Below, in pieces: positions 34,601-44,844 of a stretch of 64,000 nucleotides of DNA (positions are counted from its first letter, which is position 1; each line of letters starts with the position of its first letter). The stretch comes from Halichondria panicea. Lineage: Eukaryota > Porifera > Demospongiae > Suberitida > Halichondriidae. Both the position numbers and the translations under genes were made by a program. The stretch lies in contig NC_087388.1 of NCBI RefSeq assembly GCF_963675165.1, forward strand, positions 3,911,047 through 3,975,046, read 5' to 3'. The notes under the pieces are model-generated. The model saw nothing but the letters and a program-made list of their open reading frames with translations, was not told where the DNA came from and made no database searches.

Positions 34601-37600
34601 AGAGTTTCAGTTTTGTCAGAATATCACAGTTAATTGCTCAACTGGTTCAGAGACCACTATCCCACGATCCGTTCTTCTCTCGTCCTATGGACAGGTGTTG
34701 ATCTCTCAATTTGTCAGTGAGTTAAATGTAGCTGTATATACACTTTTATGACAGATATGTAAGAATTTATGCGCTAGAACTGATATACCAGTAAATGGGC
34801 TCCCTAACGACTAAAAATTAACTTCCTTTTTTGATTTTGTGTGTGGGCATGCAGTCAAAGTTTTACCGAATTGTAGCTTTCATGTCATGTACATTGTGAT
34901 TGTATAATTATACATGCAGATGGCACGCACTGTCCGATGGCTCTCTACTGGCCAATAAACTCAACCATACCTCAGGATCAAGACAATAATTACTTTAGAA
35001 TTAACGACCTGTGTAACCAGACGTGTGCTCAGGAAGCTGGACTGGACTTTCAGACAATCAGTGCCTGTCCACATACTTTTTTCTGGAAAGGTGATGTCTA
35101 TATTATGTAAATGTATGGGGAATCCACTGTAGATGCTCGAACTTTTGTAATAATACAAGCATTGCGTTAAATGCATGGGTCTTGACAACTATATATGGAT
35201 ATCCTAAAAGGTGCAATGCTATCAATCATCAATTGCTTGTTGTACTGTATATAGTGATACGTATAGCTATTCCGATCCTGTATATTGTTGTGTGCATGGA
35301 GGCTACCCATGCTGTAAACGCAGTGCTAGAGCATCCATATACCGGCCAGTTTTGGCTGCCCCAAACTAAATTTTATTTTACGTTTATTACGGACGGATAT
35401 GACATTTTGGGTGTGGTTTGGCAGATTACGCTTAAATCGAGAGCCTATAGTTATGATTCATTATTCTCGAGACAGAACCGCAAATTAGATTTGAGGTAGG
35501 ACCGCTATTTAGCTGCGGCTATTTTCATATAGCCACCTCGCTATTCCGACCAAGCTGCACTGCATGTCCCAAGGGTGACTGGATTAACGAAAGTCTACTA
35601 TACATCATGCATGTTTATTATTGAGTTACTGCATGTATGTGCCAGTGCCCCATAAGCTGCATGGCACTCATGCCCACGTATTAAGTACAGTTAACTACTC
35701 ACAGACTGTGTTCCTCCTATTCTCTTCCTTAGGTCGAAATTCATCTCCCACTAGTAACTACCTACTGACCAGTGAGGTACCAGAGGCGGCACTGATCTGT
35801 GTGGGGGTGTGGTCTGCACTGTGCGAGGTCTACATCATCTTCCTCATTGTCTTCAATTTAGTGTGGAGGGAGAACAAGTATGGAAGTTGAATCGATAATT
35901 ATGTATTATTGTGAATTGTGACCAGACTTTGGTGTAGTCCATTAATTGTATTATGTTTATACATGCACATGTACTAAGGTTAGCAATCTTGAATTGTGCG
36001 ACTACTCAAGGCTTAGCCTATATAAAATGCCAGCCTGTATATACGTACAGTTTTCGTGTTCTGAAAATTAAGACTTTTATACTATAATCGTATGTGCTAT
36101 ATTAGTGACTGGAGAGTTCGAGTGACTCATAACAAGCACTGGCAAGGTTAATAGCACTCTGGCTGCGCCTCGTGCAATTAGTATCCTTGCCATTGCTTGT
36201 TGCTCATAATATTATGCTATTAAACCATATATATATTGCACTCTTAGCCATACATGCAGTAACTATATAATTATCATATGTACACGTATACTTTTACTTA
36301 TTAATTTTTCATGTCTGCAGGCATGTGAAGCCTACCAGTCCTCGTATCAATGTTCTTATTCTGGTGGGAATAGCTCTCATGTTGCCAGTTCCTGTAATCC
36401 ATGGAATCACAACATCTGGTACCAGATATAACTTGGAAAATCCATTCGCTACAATACTTTGCCAGGTATATATACATGCAGTTTAATTATTATCATAGCT
36501 TAAATCTCTCTGTATACTGTATACAAAGTAAGTACCAGCACATTAAATACGAAGTATTTATCTCATACAGTTTGGTTTGTGGCTTTCTTGGCTCGGAGAA
36601 AGTTTGACAATGGTTGGTCTCCTAGTCAAGATCTATAGGCTTTATCGGATATTCCATAACAAGAAGCTGAGAATTGTGAGTATAGCTTTCCTATATATAA
36701 TGATGTATCCATGGTTATCACGTACGTTGTAGCTCTATCTCTTTTGTGCATGCATGGCCTTTTAATGCTAGTTCTCTATATTGTACATAACTTGAGGCCA
36801 TTATCACGAGTGTTGCAAGCTGTGCTGTGCTAATGCCTCTCGCCATGTTATGCTTTCGCTCAAAAAGTATTAGAGTGTTATAGTAAGGGGAATAAGCTTT
36901 TCAAAATTTCGAAAACTGAGAAGAATGTACATGCATCTATTGTTATCATTGCATTGTAGTTTTGTGGCTTACCAGGACCTCAAGAAAGATCAAAATTGAT
37001 TCTGCCAAAGCGCGTATGCGCATTAGATCCACTGGAATAAGGGGTATGTGTCTACCAGAGATCATGTTCACAAAATTAATGGATGCTAGATAGCTAGCAG
37101 CTTTTTTTAGCTAATAAAAAGCTAGCGCTTTAGTGCAAGGCTAACTCATAAGTTTAAGAAGCTTTGTGCGAAGAAATTATGCTACGAAACATTCTGAAGA
37201 GACTGCAACAGCCATCGATGTGAGTCAAACTAGCCATAACTCGAGAAAGAATTAGTTTGCTAATCTACAAATCAAATCCAAGAGAACATGGTTAGAAGCC
37301 TATAGAAGCTGTTAGTTTTCATTGCATTGCAACTGTTGAGCAGTTACAGCTGGAACAGACAGACACACACACAGCTTTACCGTATCCCTCGTACGGCTAC
37401 GCCTCGAGGTATAATAAAGATTAGGGAGTATAATTATTGTTCATAATTGCAGCCACATCAAAAAATAAATATAATTATGTATTGCTTTTCGTTTGATAAT
37501 GTATATGTAATGTGCCTTGTTTTGTTTTGTTACAGCGTAGACGTCTTGAGGATAAGTATCTGTTTATGTCTGCCTTTACTTTAATGATACCAGTGGTGTT

Positions 37601-38713
37601 AGTCTTGATAGTGTGGAATTCTGTCTCTTTTTATCGCTTTATGTCTGTGCTCATCCCAAGGAATGCGGTAAGTTTGTGTGCAGTGCATGCGTAATGTCCC
37701 CATACACTAAAGTTGTAGATTTATACGTACATGTATGTATGATGCAGTTTAATCAATAATTATTGCGCCTTATTGAGTCACTTATATAATTATATACATG
37801 CATGCTCAAAAATGAAAAGTACCTGTCTCACTAAGGGGATTTTGGTCGAATAAAAAGTTAATGCCAAAGCCATGTGGCCTCAATAAGTATACAATGTACA
37901 TGTGCATGACTGCATGTACATGTACTATAATATAGTGTTTCGTATCGATCATAAGTGCATGTAATGACCATGCATTTCTATTTATAGAACCTCCAGTTCT
38001 TGAGTGTGACCAGTTGTCGATCGGATAACGAGGTTATAGACGACGTATTTTCCTCTGTTATTGATAATTACTATGGAATTGTTTTCCTCACTACCATCGC
38101 TTTATCTCTGTTCACTTCTAAAGCACCACGAATGATCAAGCTAGATCTTGCAGTAACTCGAATTGCTCTCGGACTTGGCACTTTTATTGTGATTGCGCTC
38201 ATAACGATTAGAGCAGTGACAGTTAATCATCCGAACATTTATGAGTTACTCTGGTGGGGTCGAGTTGTTCGGCATGCGTTTGGTGACGTTCTAATAGTCA
38301 GTGTACTTTTCTTATATCAGGTATTAAAGTAGATCGATCTGTGTACTGAATTAACCAACTCTATAGTTTAGTGTGTCAATTTCCTGCAGACATGCAGACT
38401 GATGTTTAAAATAACACTGATGTGTATAATATAGTATAATTATGTGACGATCTATCCTACGTTATACCAATAATAGTATACTTAGTCATACCTATATAAT
38501 ACTATAGTTAATCATTATTAGGAGCATCAATTTTTAGTCACCGTGACTATGTATTATGCTGACTTTTGTTACATAATTATACTTCTGTGTACTTCACAAA
38601 CTTTCCTGTATTTTGCATAGGTTGTATTGGTGATGAGAGACTACTGTAACATGTCCTTCAAAAGGTCAGCAAATTACGATTCGAATCAAACGTCGATAAA
38701 ATCAACCAACTAA
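28630..38713 (+). CDS. Class C GPCR, GABA-B-like ('receptor B')
   Basis: Fifteen exons: 28630-28932, 29891-30040, 31152-31313, 31518-31700, 32633-32821, 32890-32964, 34361-34480, 34554-34716, 34920-35090, 35733-35877, 36321-36465, 36571-36675, 37536-37667, 37988-38320, 38621-38713; 822 residues. All internal junction phases equal those of receptor A, so the two arose by duplication of one intron-bearing gene. A leader (about 1-29) precedes the ligand-binding domain (SYGLTDNRLNEFSNFYRTLP, KFDIRIMLGFFGPEESRLIL, DHVWILPSYYNPDWWKGGG), a Cys-bearing linker, and seven helices (from about 480 to 790). Exon 5 carries a six-residue insertion relative to A. The tail (MSFKRSANYDSNQTSIKSTN) is short with no coiled coil, unlike A. 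A GT inside exon 15 (AAAAG|GTCAGC) could splice to an exon-like stretch at 38846, giving another tail. Ligand unknown. Confidence 0.88.
30093..30500. mobile_element. MITE, CCGTATTTACTTGATTAAA ends (receptor B intron 2)
   Basis: Inverted ends of about 24 bases (CCGTATTTACTTGATTAAAC at the left, GTTTAAACG...AAATACAG theme at the right) with TA on both sides. 408 bp. The interior repeats 'gggcgtttat'. TA targets suggest Tc1/mariner-like mobilisation. Confidence 0.8.
31766..32043. mobile_element. Small foldback element (receptor B intron 4)
   Basis: Left arm 'caggagtgtatgaagaggaata' pairs with right arm 'tactcctcttcacacactcctg'; GTCACC and its complement lie outside. About 280 bp. A single arm of the same family lies at 25548-25573 upstream of receptor A. 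Confidence 0.65.
32317..32595. mobile_element. MITE with CAGTAGAACCTCGATT ends (pogo/Tigger-like)
   Basis: CAGTAGAACCTCGATTTACC at the left and 'ttgattgaggttctactg' at the right form inverted ends with TA on both sides. CAGTAGA-type ends are typical of pogo/Tigger-like elements. 279 bp, receptor B intron 4, about 35 bases before exon 5. Confidence 0.75.
33069..33298. mobile_element. MITE, CCGTATA family (receptor B intron 6)
   Basis: Left end CCGTATACATGGCACGAAAT and right end 'atttcgcactatacc' with TA on both sides. The body has 'cacgaaaa' themes as in the other members. Confidence 0.65.
35265..35606. mobile_element. Decayed pogo/Tigger-like MITE (receptor B intron 9)
   Basis: The right end 'attaacgaaagtctacta' and the interior ('ggctgccccaaacta', 'tttggcagattac') match the complete element at 43249-43638 in the same intron of the third receptor copy. 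It therefore inserted before that duplication. The left end is lost here, beside a fragment of another repeat (35295-35335). Confidence 0.65.
36795..37415 (+). repeat. Dispersed repeat ending in CTCGAGGTATAA (receptor B intron 12)
   Basis: Colinear with 12942-13800: 'tgctaatgcctctcgccatgtt', 'aaaaagctagcgctttagtg', 'ccataactcgagaaagaa', 'agcctatagaagctgttag', ACAC tract, 'cggctacgcctcgaggtataa'. Same strand as the other three copies. Confidence 0.65.
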
Positions 38714-40043
38714 ATGAATGTACGTTGCATGCGTACCAATATTATTGTTTCGACCCTGAATTGGAATTATGTTTACAAATTAATACCAGTAAAAAGTTTA
38801 GTATTGTGCTTCAAAACTACATTGCCAGTATCATTTTTGTTTCAGAGTCGTATTTGGCAAGGAGAAGCTCTATACATTAAGTTATGTGGTATAATCAAAA
38901 TCATTAATTTTTAATCATTCAGTTTAAATTTGTACATTATAAAGAATTTGACTCTGAAGTGGGAACTGCACCATTGTGAAACCATTATTGATGTATTTAT
39001 TATAGACAGTCCACTTTAAATGCGCATGTGCAACCTTATAATTGCTATACAGTAGACTCTCATTAATCTGGTCACCCTTGAGACAGTGCATGCAGCTTGG
39101 CTGGAATAGCGAGTTGGTCGCATTTCAGAAAATAGCCAAACGACCCTATACCTCGAATCTAATGACTAATTTTGCCGTTCTCGAGGATAATGAATCATTA
39201 TCAATCACATAATATCACTCTGGTAAAGCACATGCACCAATGTATAGTAGTATGTGCAAGGAATTTGGCTCTATTGCGCAATGGAGTCAAATTTCTTCGT
39301 TGTTTATTCAGGCACATTATAAATGTGTGGGCATGCATGTACAGCATGTGATTATTAACAGTGCATGTAATGACATGCATCACAATTATACAATAGAGTT
39401 TGAAGTTTGAATTTTGAGGAGCCAGTATATAAATTATAGATGACTCAAAATTAAGATAAGAACACTTTTTTTAATGAGATTCAATGCGTTTTATATTAGC
39501 GTGTACATAATAGTAACACATGAAGGTAAATAATGGAATAGAAGTACAAAGGTCAATAATGTCACATTGTGGTAGGCTGCATGAATAGCACACGCTCAGG
39601 ATGGGAAACTAAAGTCTAAGTTGAGTGACCTTATTAAACCCTATATACTCGTTCCTGCATGGCAAGCCGATTTTCTCTAAATGACCTAGTGTTATTTTTA
39701 GAGATAACTCGGACTGGGAACGAGGCGAGGCTACCCATATAGAATGCGTACATAGCTTTTGTATAATAGGCTACATGTTATTGTATGTAGTATTTAGTCG
39801 AGGTTTAATTATAATTGAATTCACTGCATCACATGTCTACTTCGTTGTGCAGATGCAGTACTGCTAATGACATTCATGGTGTTCACATACATGTCCTTTG
39901 TCAACAACATAAAATAACATCTCTATAAAAAATTAATGAGCCAGTAAAAAAGAGGGAAACAATTTATCCATGCAAGGTCAGCTAGTAAGTAGCCTAGTAG
40001 CTGTTATTTTGAAAGTCTCAGCAATGTAGTTGATAAAATACTG
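38714..40043. other. Duplicated spacer between receptor B and the PLA2-like gene
   Basis: Holds the exon-like stretch at 38846-38891 (VVFGKEKLYTLSYV reading after a CAG), a decayed CAGTAGACTCTC MITE at 39054-39190, a block 'gttgtttattcaggcacat' (about 39298) and a foldback around 39650-39725. The same items recur in order at 46330-47400, partly at 49890-51060, and (last two blocks) at 59555-60600, showing that spacer and genes were copied together. Confidence 0.6.
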
Positions 40044-41057
40044 TTAACAAGTAAAAGTATCGGAGCAGCTATTAAAAAATACTGTGAAACCAACACTCCA
40101 GCAAGTAAAGGTGAAAAAACCGCTATCTGCACAACACTGGTCGTGTGTCTCACAGAAGTTGTGAACGCAGCAATCACCACACACTATACTCCAACAAGTG
40201 CAACCTGGGCCACACATCCCAAAGCAATTATTGTCGTATTTTCGATAGGGGCACTGCCCTGCTCCACATTGAGCGCCATTTGGACAATTCACAGTCCTTC
40301 TCTGTCGCAGATTACTACTCTTACTTGAATAACTAGGCACTGTTGGAGTAGTGTCTACACCAACTCTTCCATTCGATAGCTTTAGAGCGAACACATAGAA
40401 CTTCATTACAGCTTGAGAGTCCTCTCCTTTAATTCCAGTATCACCTAGGGCCAGGGCAGCTTCGATAATCAGTTGTGCTTGCGGACTCATTGAAAGGTTT
40501 TTCAAAGAATCATGGGATTTTTTGGCAACTGTCTTATTGTCCATCTTTTCAAGCATTTCAGTGGTCATATTCTCGTAACCCATCATAATGGATTCCATTG
40601 TGCCCATGCTGCTTTCGGGAATAACGTATTCGTCATTAGGACCCTGTTCATTTTTCATCAAAAGAAAGGCTGTGCTATTCACTTCCATCATGATCATGGG
40701 TGATTCCCTCGGATGCACCATCATTATAATCAACTCACCATCTGCCGTGCTCACTATGTAGTAAAAGTGGGTGCCGTTCACTGTACTCTGGAAATGAATA
40801 CCACCTTGGGCACCATAATACTCCCCTTCAAGCTTGTTATTCGATACGAACACATTTTGAAGTCCAGAGACTTGTTGCTGCTGTGTGGTAGAGATTCCCA
40901 CACCAATACTAATGGCCAGCACAGCTGTAATGAGCAGAGCTACACAGGTTAATATCAACACAGCCACGAGCACTGGAGAGAGTTTGGGTTTCTTTGACTG
41001 AAGGGTGACCTCACGGTTAGGCTCAAAGTGCTGGTACTTGACCGAAGAAGAATCCAT
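40044..41057 (-). CDS. Type II membrane protein with furin-type site and PLA2-like domain (copy 1)
   Basis: Single-exon frame of 337 residues. A basic cytoplasmic tail of about 27 residues (SKKPKLSP) precedes a membrane helix (about 28-54) with no signal peptide, so the C-terminus faces outward. A stalk domain (about 62-240) has several NxT/S sites. RQRR at 251-254 is a furin-type cleavage site. The last 83 residues hold 16 cysteines with CFGMCGPGCTCW, VCGDCCVHNFCETHDQCC: the HD flanked by Cys pairs resembles the CCxxHDxC active site of secreted phospholipases A2, with a Gly-rich loop before it that could bind calcium. Function as a lipase is inference; the fold match is by motif only. It is divergently paired with a kinase gene whose surviving sequence begins about 165 bases away. 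Two more full-length copies lie at 51066 and 60923. Confidence 0.82.
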   Translation of the reverse strand: MDSSSVKYQHFEPNREVTLQSKKPKLSPVLVAVLILTCVALLITAVLAISIGVGISTTQQQQVSGLQNVFVSNNKLEGEYYGAQGGIHFQSTVNGTHFYYIVSTADGELIIMMVHPRESPMIMMEVNSTAFLLMKNEQGPNDEYVIPESSMGTMESIMMGYENMTTEMLEKMDNKTVAKKSHDSLKNLSMSPQAQLIIEAALALGDTGIKGEDSQAVMKFYVFALKLSNGRVGVDTTPTVPSYSSKSSNLRQRRTVNCPNGAQCGAGQCPYRKYDNNCFGMCGPGCTCWSIVCGDCCVHNFCETHDQCCADSGFFTFTCWSVGFTVFFNSCSDTFTC

Positions 41058-41225
41058 TTAGATCTAGATTATAGACACTTTTAATCTAGATCTTATTAGT
41101 GTATTGTCTTGGGGGAGGATCTGGAATGCCAGCACAACAATTATTAATGCGCATGCGCAGTCCAAAGAACCTTCCCTCGATCGATCGATCTAGTTGGGCG
41201 TGGCCCGAGTTTTCGCTGCACTCTA
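41058..41225. promoter_or_regulatory. Bidirectional promoter with NRF-1-type palindrome (copy 1)
   Basis: The space between the divergent PLA2-like and kinase genes contains TGCGCATGCGCA at 41148-41159, the animal NRF-1 consensus, followed by GGGCGTGGC (KLF/Sp-like) near 41195. Both are kept in the second intact pair (62119-62130 and near 62153). Motif identity is seen; factor binding is inferred. Confidence 0.6.
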
Positions 41226-42500
41226 AAGACTTGGATGAGCTAGTGGTGCTGGTAGAAGGCCTTGACCTGGAGGACAACAGAGCTGGTTCTGTGCTTACGG
41301 GGTTGTCTACAGAGTGACTGTGGAGGGGAGAGAATGTATTGCCAAGAAGCTCCACAGCATCTTGCTCAAAGCTGGCGACTACTATCCAGTGGACCAGAGA
41401 GATTCCATTATTGAAAAGTTCCCGCAATGAGTTTCGTATTCTAAATGGTTTGGAGCATCCGAACGTTGTAACATTTATTGGAATCCACTACGGTCGAGAC
41501 AAGAACGATCTTAGTCTGATCATGGAGCGTCTGCACACTGACGTAGCTGCTTTTGTTCAATCCCACCCTCAAACACCCATCGCTGAGAGAATTCATATTT
41601 TGTGGGATGTGTCAAAGTGTCTTCAATATCTCCACTCGCTGACCCCTCCCCCCATACACCGTGACCTCACTGCTCCCAACATCCTGCTCACTGATGACCT
41701 GGCGGCCAAAATAGGAGACTTGGGAGTATCCAGAGACGTGGATCGTGACGCATTGTCGAGGCTGCTAACGAAAGCTCCTGGAAACGTATACGACATGTCC
41801 CCCGAAGCAAGAGACGAGAATCCGCAGTACACTGTCAAGCTGGACATTTTCTCCTTCGGTACTCTCATTATCCACACGTTCATTGGCCAAGTTCCTGCTC
41901 TACATGATGTACCCTACAATCAGCAAGCTCTAAAGCTCAGTGAAGAGGGAAAGATCGAGTTAATGAAAAGAAGAAGGGCTATTCAACAGATGACCACAGA
42001 CCACTGCATGTATCCTCTCATTGTCCGCTGTCTCCATGACAAACCTGCTCCCAGACCAACTGCAGACAAAATGCACCAGTCACTGCAAGAGTTGTATAGT
42101 ATATTATATAATAGGTGTTTCAAAAGGTGGAGATTAAGACTGCTCTAAGGCAGCATCTAAAGGAATGAGATATGTGGTAAGTAAGCTTATACTTTAGGAT
42201 TGTTAAAATAATATCAAGTTAAAAGCAACTTCTCTAACTGTATACATGTAGGTACCTGATTAGCTTCCAGTGGATGGAGCAGCAATGGGAGAGGTGTGAG
42301 GATACAATCAACAAGCCTCTCCTGGTGATGGATCTGAAGCGGAAACATTAACAACGACGCTCTCCTGACAGGTCAGGGATTGTGTTTAACTAACATAGCT
42401 CTATAATGTTGTGATTCCTCGTATAGGTGAGATTCTACGAGAGGATCTCAAGGATAAGAATGACTATTTCTTCATTTTGGAGTTAGTCCTTAAGTTAACC
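41225..42500 (+). pseudogene. Broken copy of the TKL kinase-DUSP gene
   Basis: Compared with the copy at 62177, the start codon region is deleted (the ATGGCTGCACTTATT block is reduced), one base is lost in the Gly-rich loop (ggttctg-tgc), and one is gained near 41420, so the N-lobe is out of frame. The C-lobe stays open (HRDLTAPN, DLGVS) to 42148. Exon 1 runs almost straight into exon 2 (near 42112), with the intron mostly deleted. Traces of the DUSP exons remain: WYLISFQWME at 42252-42285 and NDYFFI near 42453. At about 42503 the match to the kinase gene ends and a receptor copy begins, so the rest of the gene is gone. Many coding positions still match, so the copy is young. Confidence 0.8.
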
Positions 42501-43248
42501 TGAGTAGTTACCCTGACCATTTCCTGCACGTATACACTGTACAGGCATGTGAACTTTGTAAAACATTGCGGACTGATCTCCTATTGCGAGAAGAGTTTCA
42601 GTTTTGTTAGAATATCACTGTTAATTGTTCAGCGGGTCCAGAGACCACTATTCCACGATCCATTCTTCTCTCGTCTTATGGACAGGTGTTGATCTCTCAA
42701 TTTGTCAGTGAGTGAATTGTAGCTGTATACACTTTTAGGATAGACATGCATTTATGTGTTAGAACTGATATACCAGTAAATGGGCTCCCTAACGATTACA
42801 AAATAACTTACTTTTTTTGATTCTGTGTGGGCATGCAGTCAAAGTTTTACCGGATTGTAGCTTTCATGTCATGTACATTGTGATTGTATAATTATACATG
42901 CAGATGGCATGCACTGTCCGATGGCTGCTTACTGGCCAATCAACTCAACCATACCTCAGGATCAACAAGACAATATAGAATCAACGATCTATGTAACCAG
43001 ACGTGTGCTCAGGAAGCTGGACTGGACTTTCAGACAATCAGTGCCTGTCCACATAATTTTTTCTGGAAAGGTGATGTCTATATGTAAATGTATGGGGAAT
43101 CCACTGTAGATGCTCGATAATACGAGCATTGTGAAATAAATTCAATGCTTAATTGGGTCCTTATTGGGTCCTTGACAACTATACATGGATGTCCTAAAAG
43201 AATATTTTGCATGTTGTGTAAATTTTTATTAACCACAAAATGTCAGTA

Positions 43249-43638
43249 CAGTAGATTCTCGCTAATCTGAAGTACGGTTACCTCGATATACCGGTCGTTT
43301 CGTTTGGGCACGGATTGCTAGCTTGATCTTTACTACACAAAACTAGCCCTGTAATAATGTGGCCACTCGCTATTCCCTTATTTTGTATACCGGCCGGTTC
43401 TGGCTGCCCCAAACTAGATTTTTAATATACGTTTATTATGGCCGGATACAACATTTTGGGTGTGGTTTGGCAGATTACACTTAAATTGAGAGCATTATCT
43501 TCGAGACAGAACCGCAAATTAGTCATTAGATTCGAGGTGGGGACCGCTATTTAGCTGTGGCTATTTTCATATAGCCACCTCCGTATTCCGGCCAAGCTGG
43601 ACTGTCCCAAGGGTGACAGGATTAACGAAAGTCTACTG
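43249..43638. mobile_element. Complete pogo/Tigger-like MITE in intron 9 of receptor copy 3
   Basis: CAGTAGATTCTCGCTAATC at the left, GATTAACGAAAGTCTACTG at the right, TA on both sides; 390 bp. It corresponds to the decayed copy at 35265-35606 in receptor B. Confidence 0.75.
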
Positions 43639-44253
43639 TACATGCATAATTATTATTGAGTAAGCAACTGCAATACCTTCTGTACGTGCATGTCCCATAA
43701 ACTGCATGTGGCACTCATGCCCACGTATTAAGTAACCACTCACAGACTTTGTTTCTCCTATTCTCTTTTCCAGGTCGGAATTCCCCTCCCATTAGTAACT
43801 ACCTACTGACCAGTGAGGTACCAGAGCCGGCACTGGTCTGTGTGGAGGTGTGGTCTGTACTGTGTGAGGTATACATCATCTTTCTCATTGTCTTCAGTCT
43901 AGTGTGGAGGGAGAACAAGTATAGAAGTTGAATCGATAATTATGTATTATTGTGAATTGTTACCAGACTTTGGTGTAGCTTCGTGTCCACTTTTAGTCTA
44001 TACCTTGTAGCAGAAGTGCATTTCACTCCTGCTTGTAGTTAATATGTTTATACATGTACACATGTACGTACATGCATGTAGCTCTGAGCAAGGTTAACAT
44101 TCTTGCGAGACTACCCAAGGCTATATAATAGTTATAAAATGCCAGCCTGTATACATACAGCTTTTCATGTTCTGAAAATGAAGACTTTTATAATAATTAT
44201 GTGCACATACTTTACTTATTCATAATGTTTGTAGGTATGTGAAGCCTACCAGT

Positions 44254-44346
44254 CAGGGTTTCATCTAGTGGGGGGGCGGAGGGAAGTTTCCCCCCCAGAA
44301 TGCTCATCTCCCCCCCCCCCCCCCCCCAAATAGAGGGAGAGAGAGG

Positions 44347-44380
<34 letters not shown>

Positions 44381-44844
44381 GAGAGAGAGATCCCCCCCAG
44401 AATGCTCAGCTTCCCCCCCAAAAGAGAGGGGAAATAGGAGAAGAGAGGAAGAGAGAGAGGGGTACTATACCCAACATTATCTAGACACGTACGGTCTTTT
44501 GCTACATGTAGCTTTGCTAGAGGATGATTGGTCATCACCTAGTCTTACCACAAATCTATCCATTGCTTTTGTATATAATTAGTACATGTGGTTTCTATAG
44601 TGAGATACGGTCTACAATTTCAAACCAGCATTACCAAGTTACATGGAGTTGCCTGTCAATGCACATTGGCAGGAGTACATCGCTAATAGGCACCAACAAC
44701 AAACAATAAAAATTAATAATTATAGCCTATAATTATTATGGAGGGTGTGGTGACAGGAAGTGGGCGTGGCCTAAAAATTTTCGCGCTAGCGCGCAGTTCC
44801 TTTTCAAACTTCCCCCCAAACTTAAAATCCTGGATGAAACCCTG
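44254..44844. mobile_element. MITE inserted in exon 11 of receptor copy 3
   Basis: CAGGGTTTCATCTAG at the left and CTGGATGAAACCCTG at the right are inverted ends of 591 bp. In receptor B the exon reads cctaccagtcctcgtatc without interruption (near 36330); here it breaks after ccagt and resumes with ccgt, consistent with a 5-base CCAGT target duplication with one base lost. The interior has a long GA-rich microsatellite and runs of C (about 44310-44460). Confidence 0.85.

Noticed and set aside
40143-40952. Plus-strand open frames opposite the PLA2-like genes (also at 51170-51980, 61004-61834)
   Set aside because: They recur in all copies only because the minus-strand gene is duplicated; they are short, in several frames, and lack domains.
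40044-42500. Toxin-antitoxin-like reading of the divergent PLA2-kinase pair
   Set aside because: Intron-bearing animal genes, a membrane anchor and a furin-type site fit a eukaryotic surface protein and kinase; nothing suggests a prokaryotic two-gene system.
44212-44538. Open frame rich in Ser-Leu repeats
   Set aside because: It is the translation of the GA microsatellite inside the 44254-44844 transposon.
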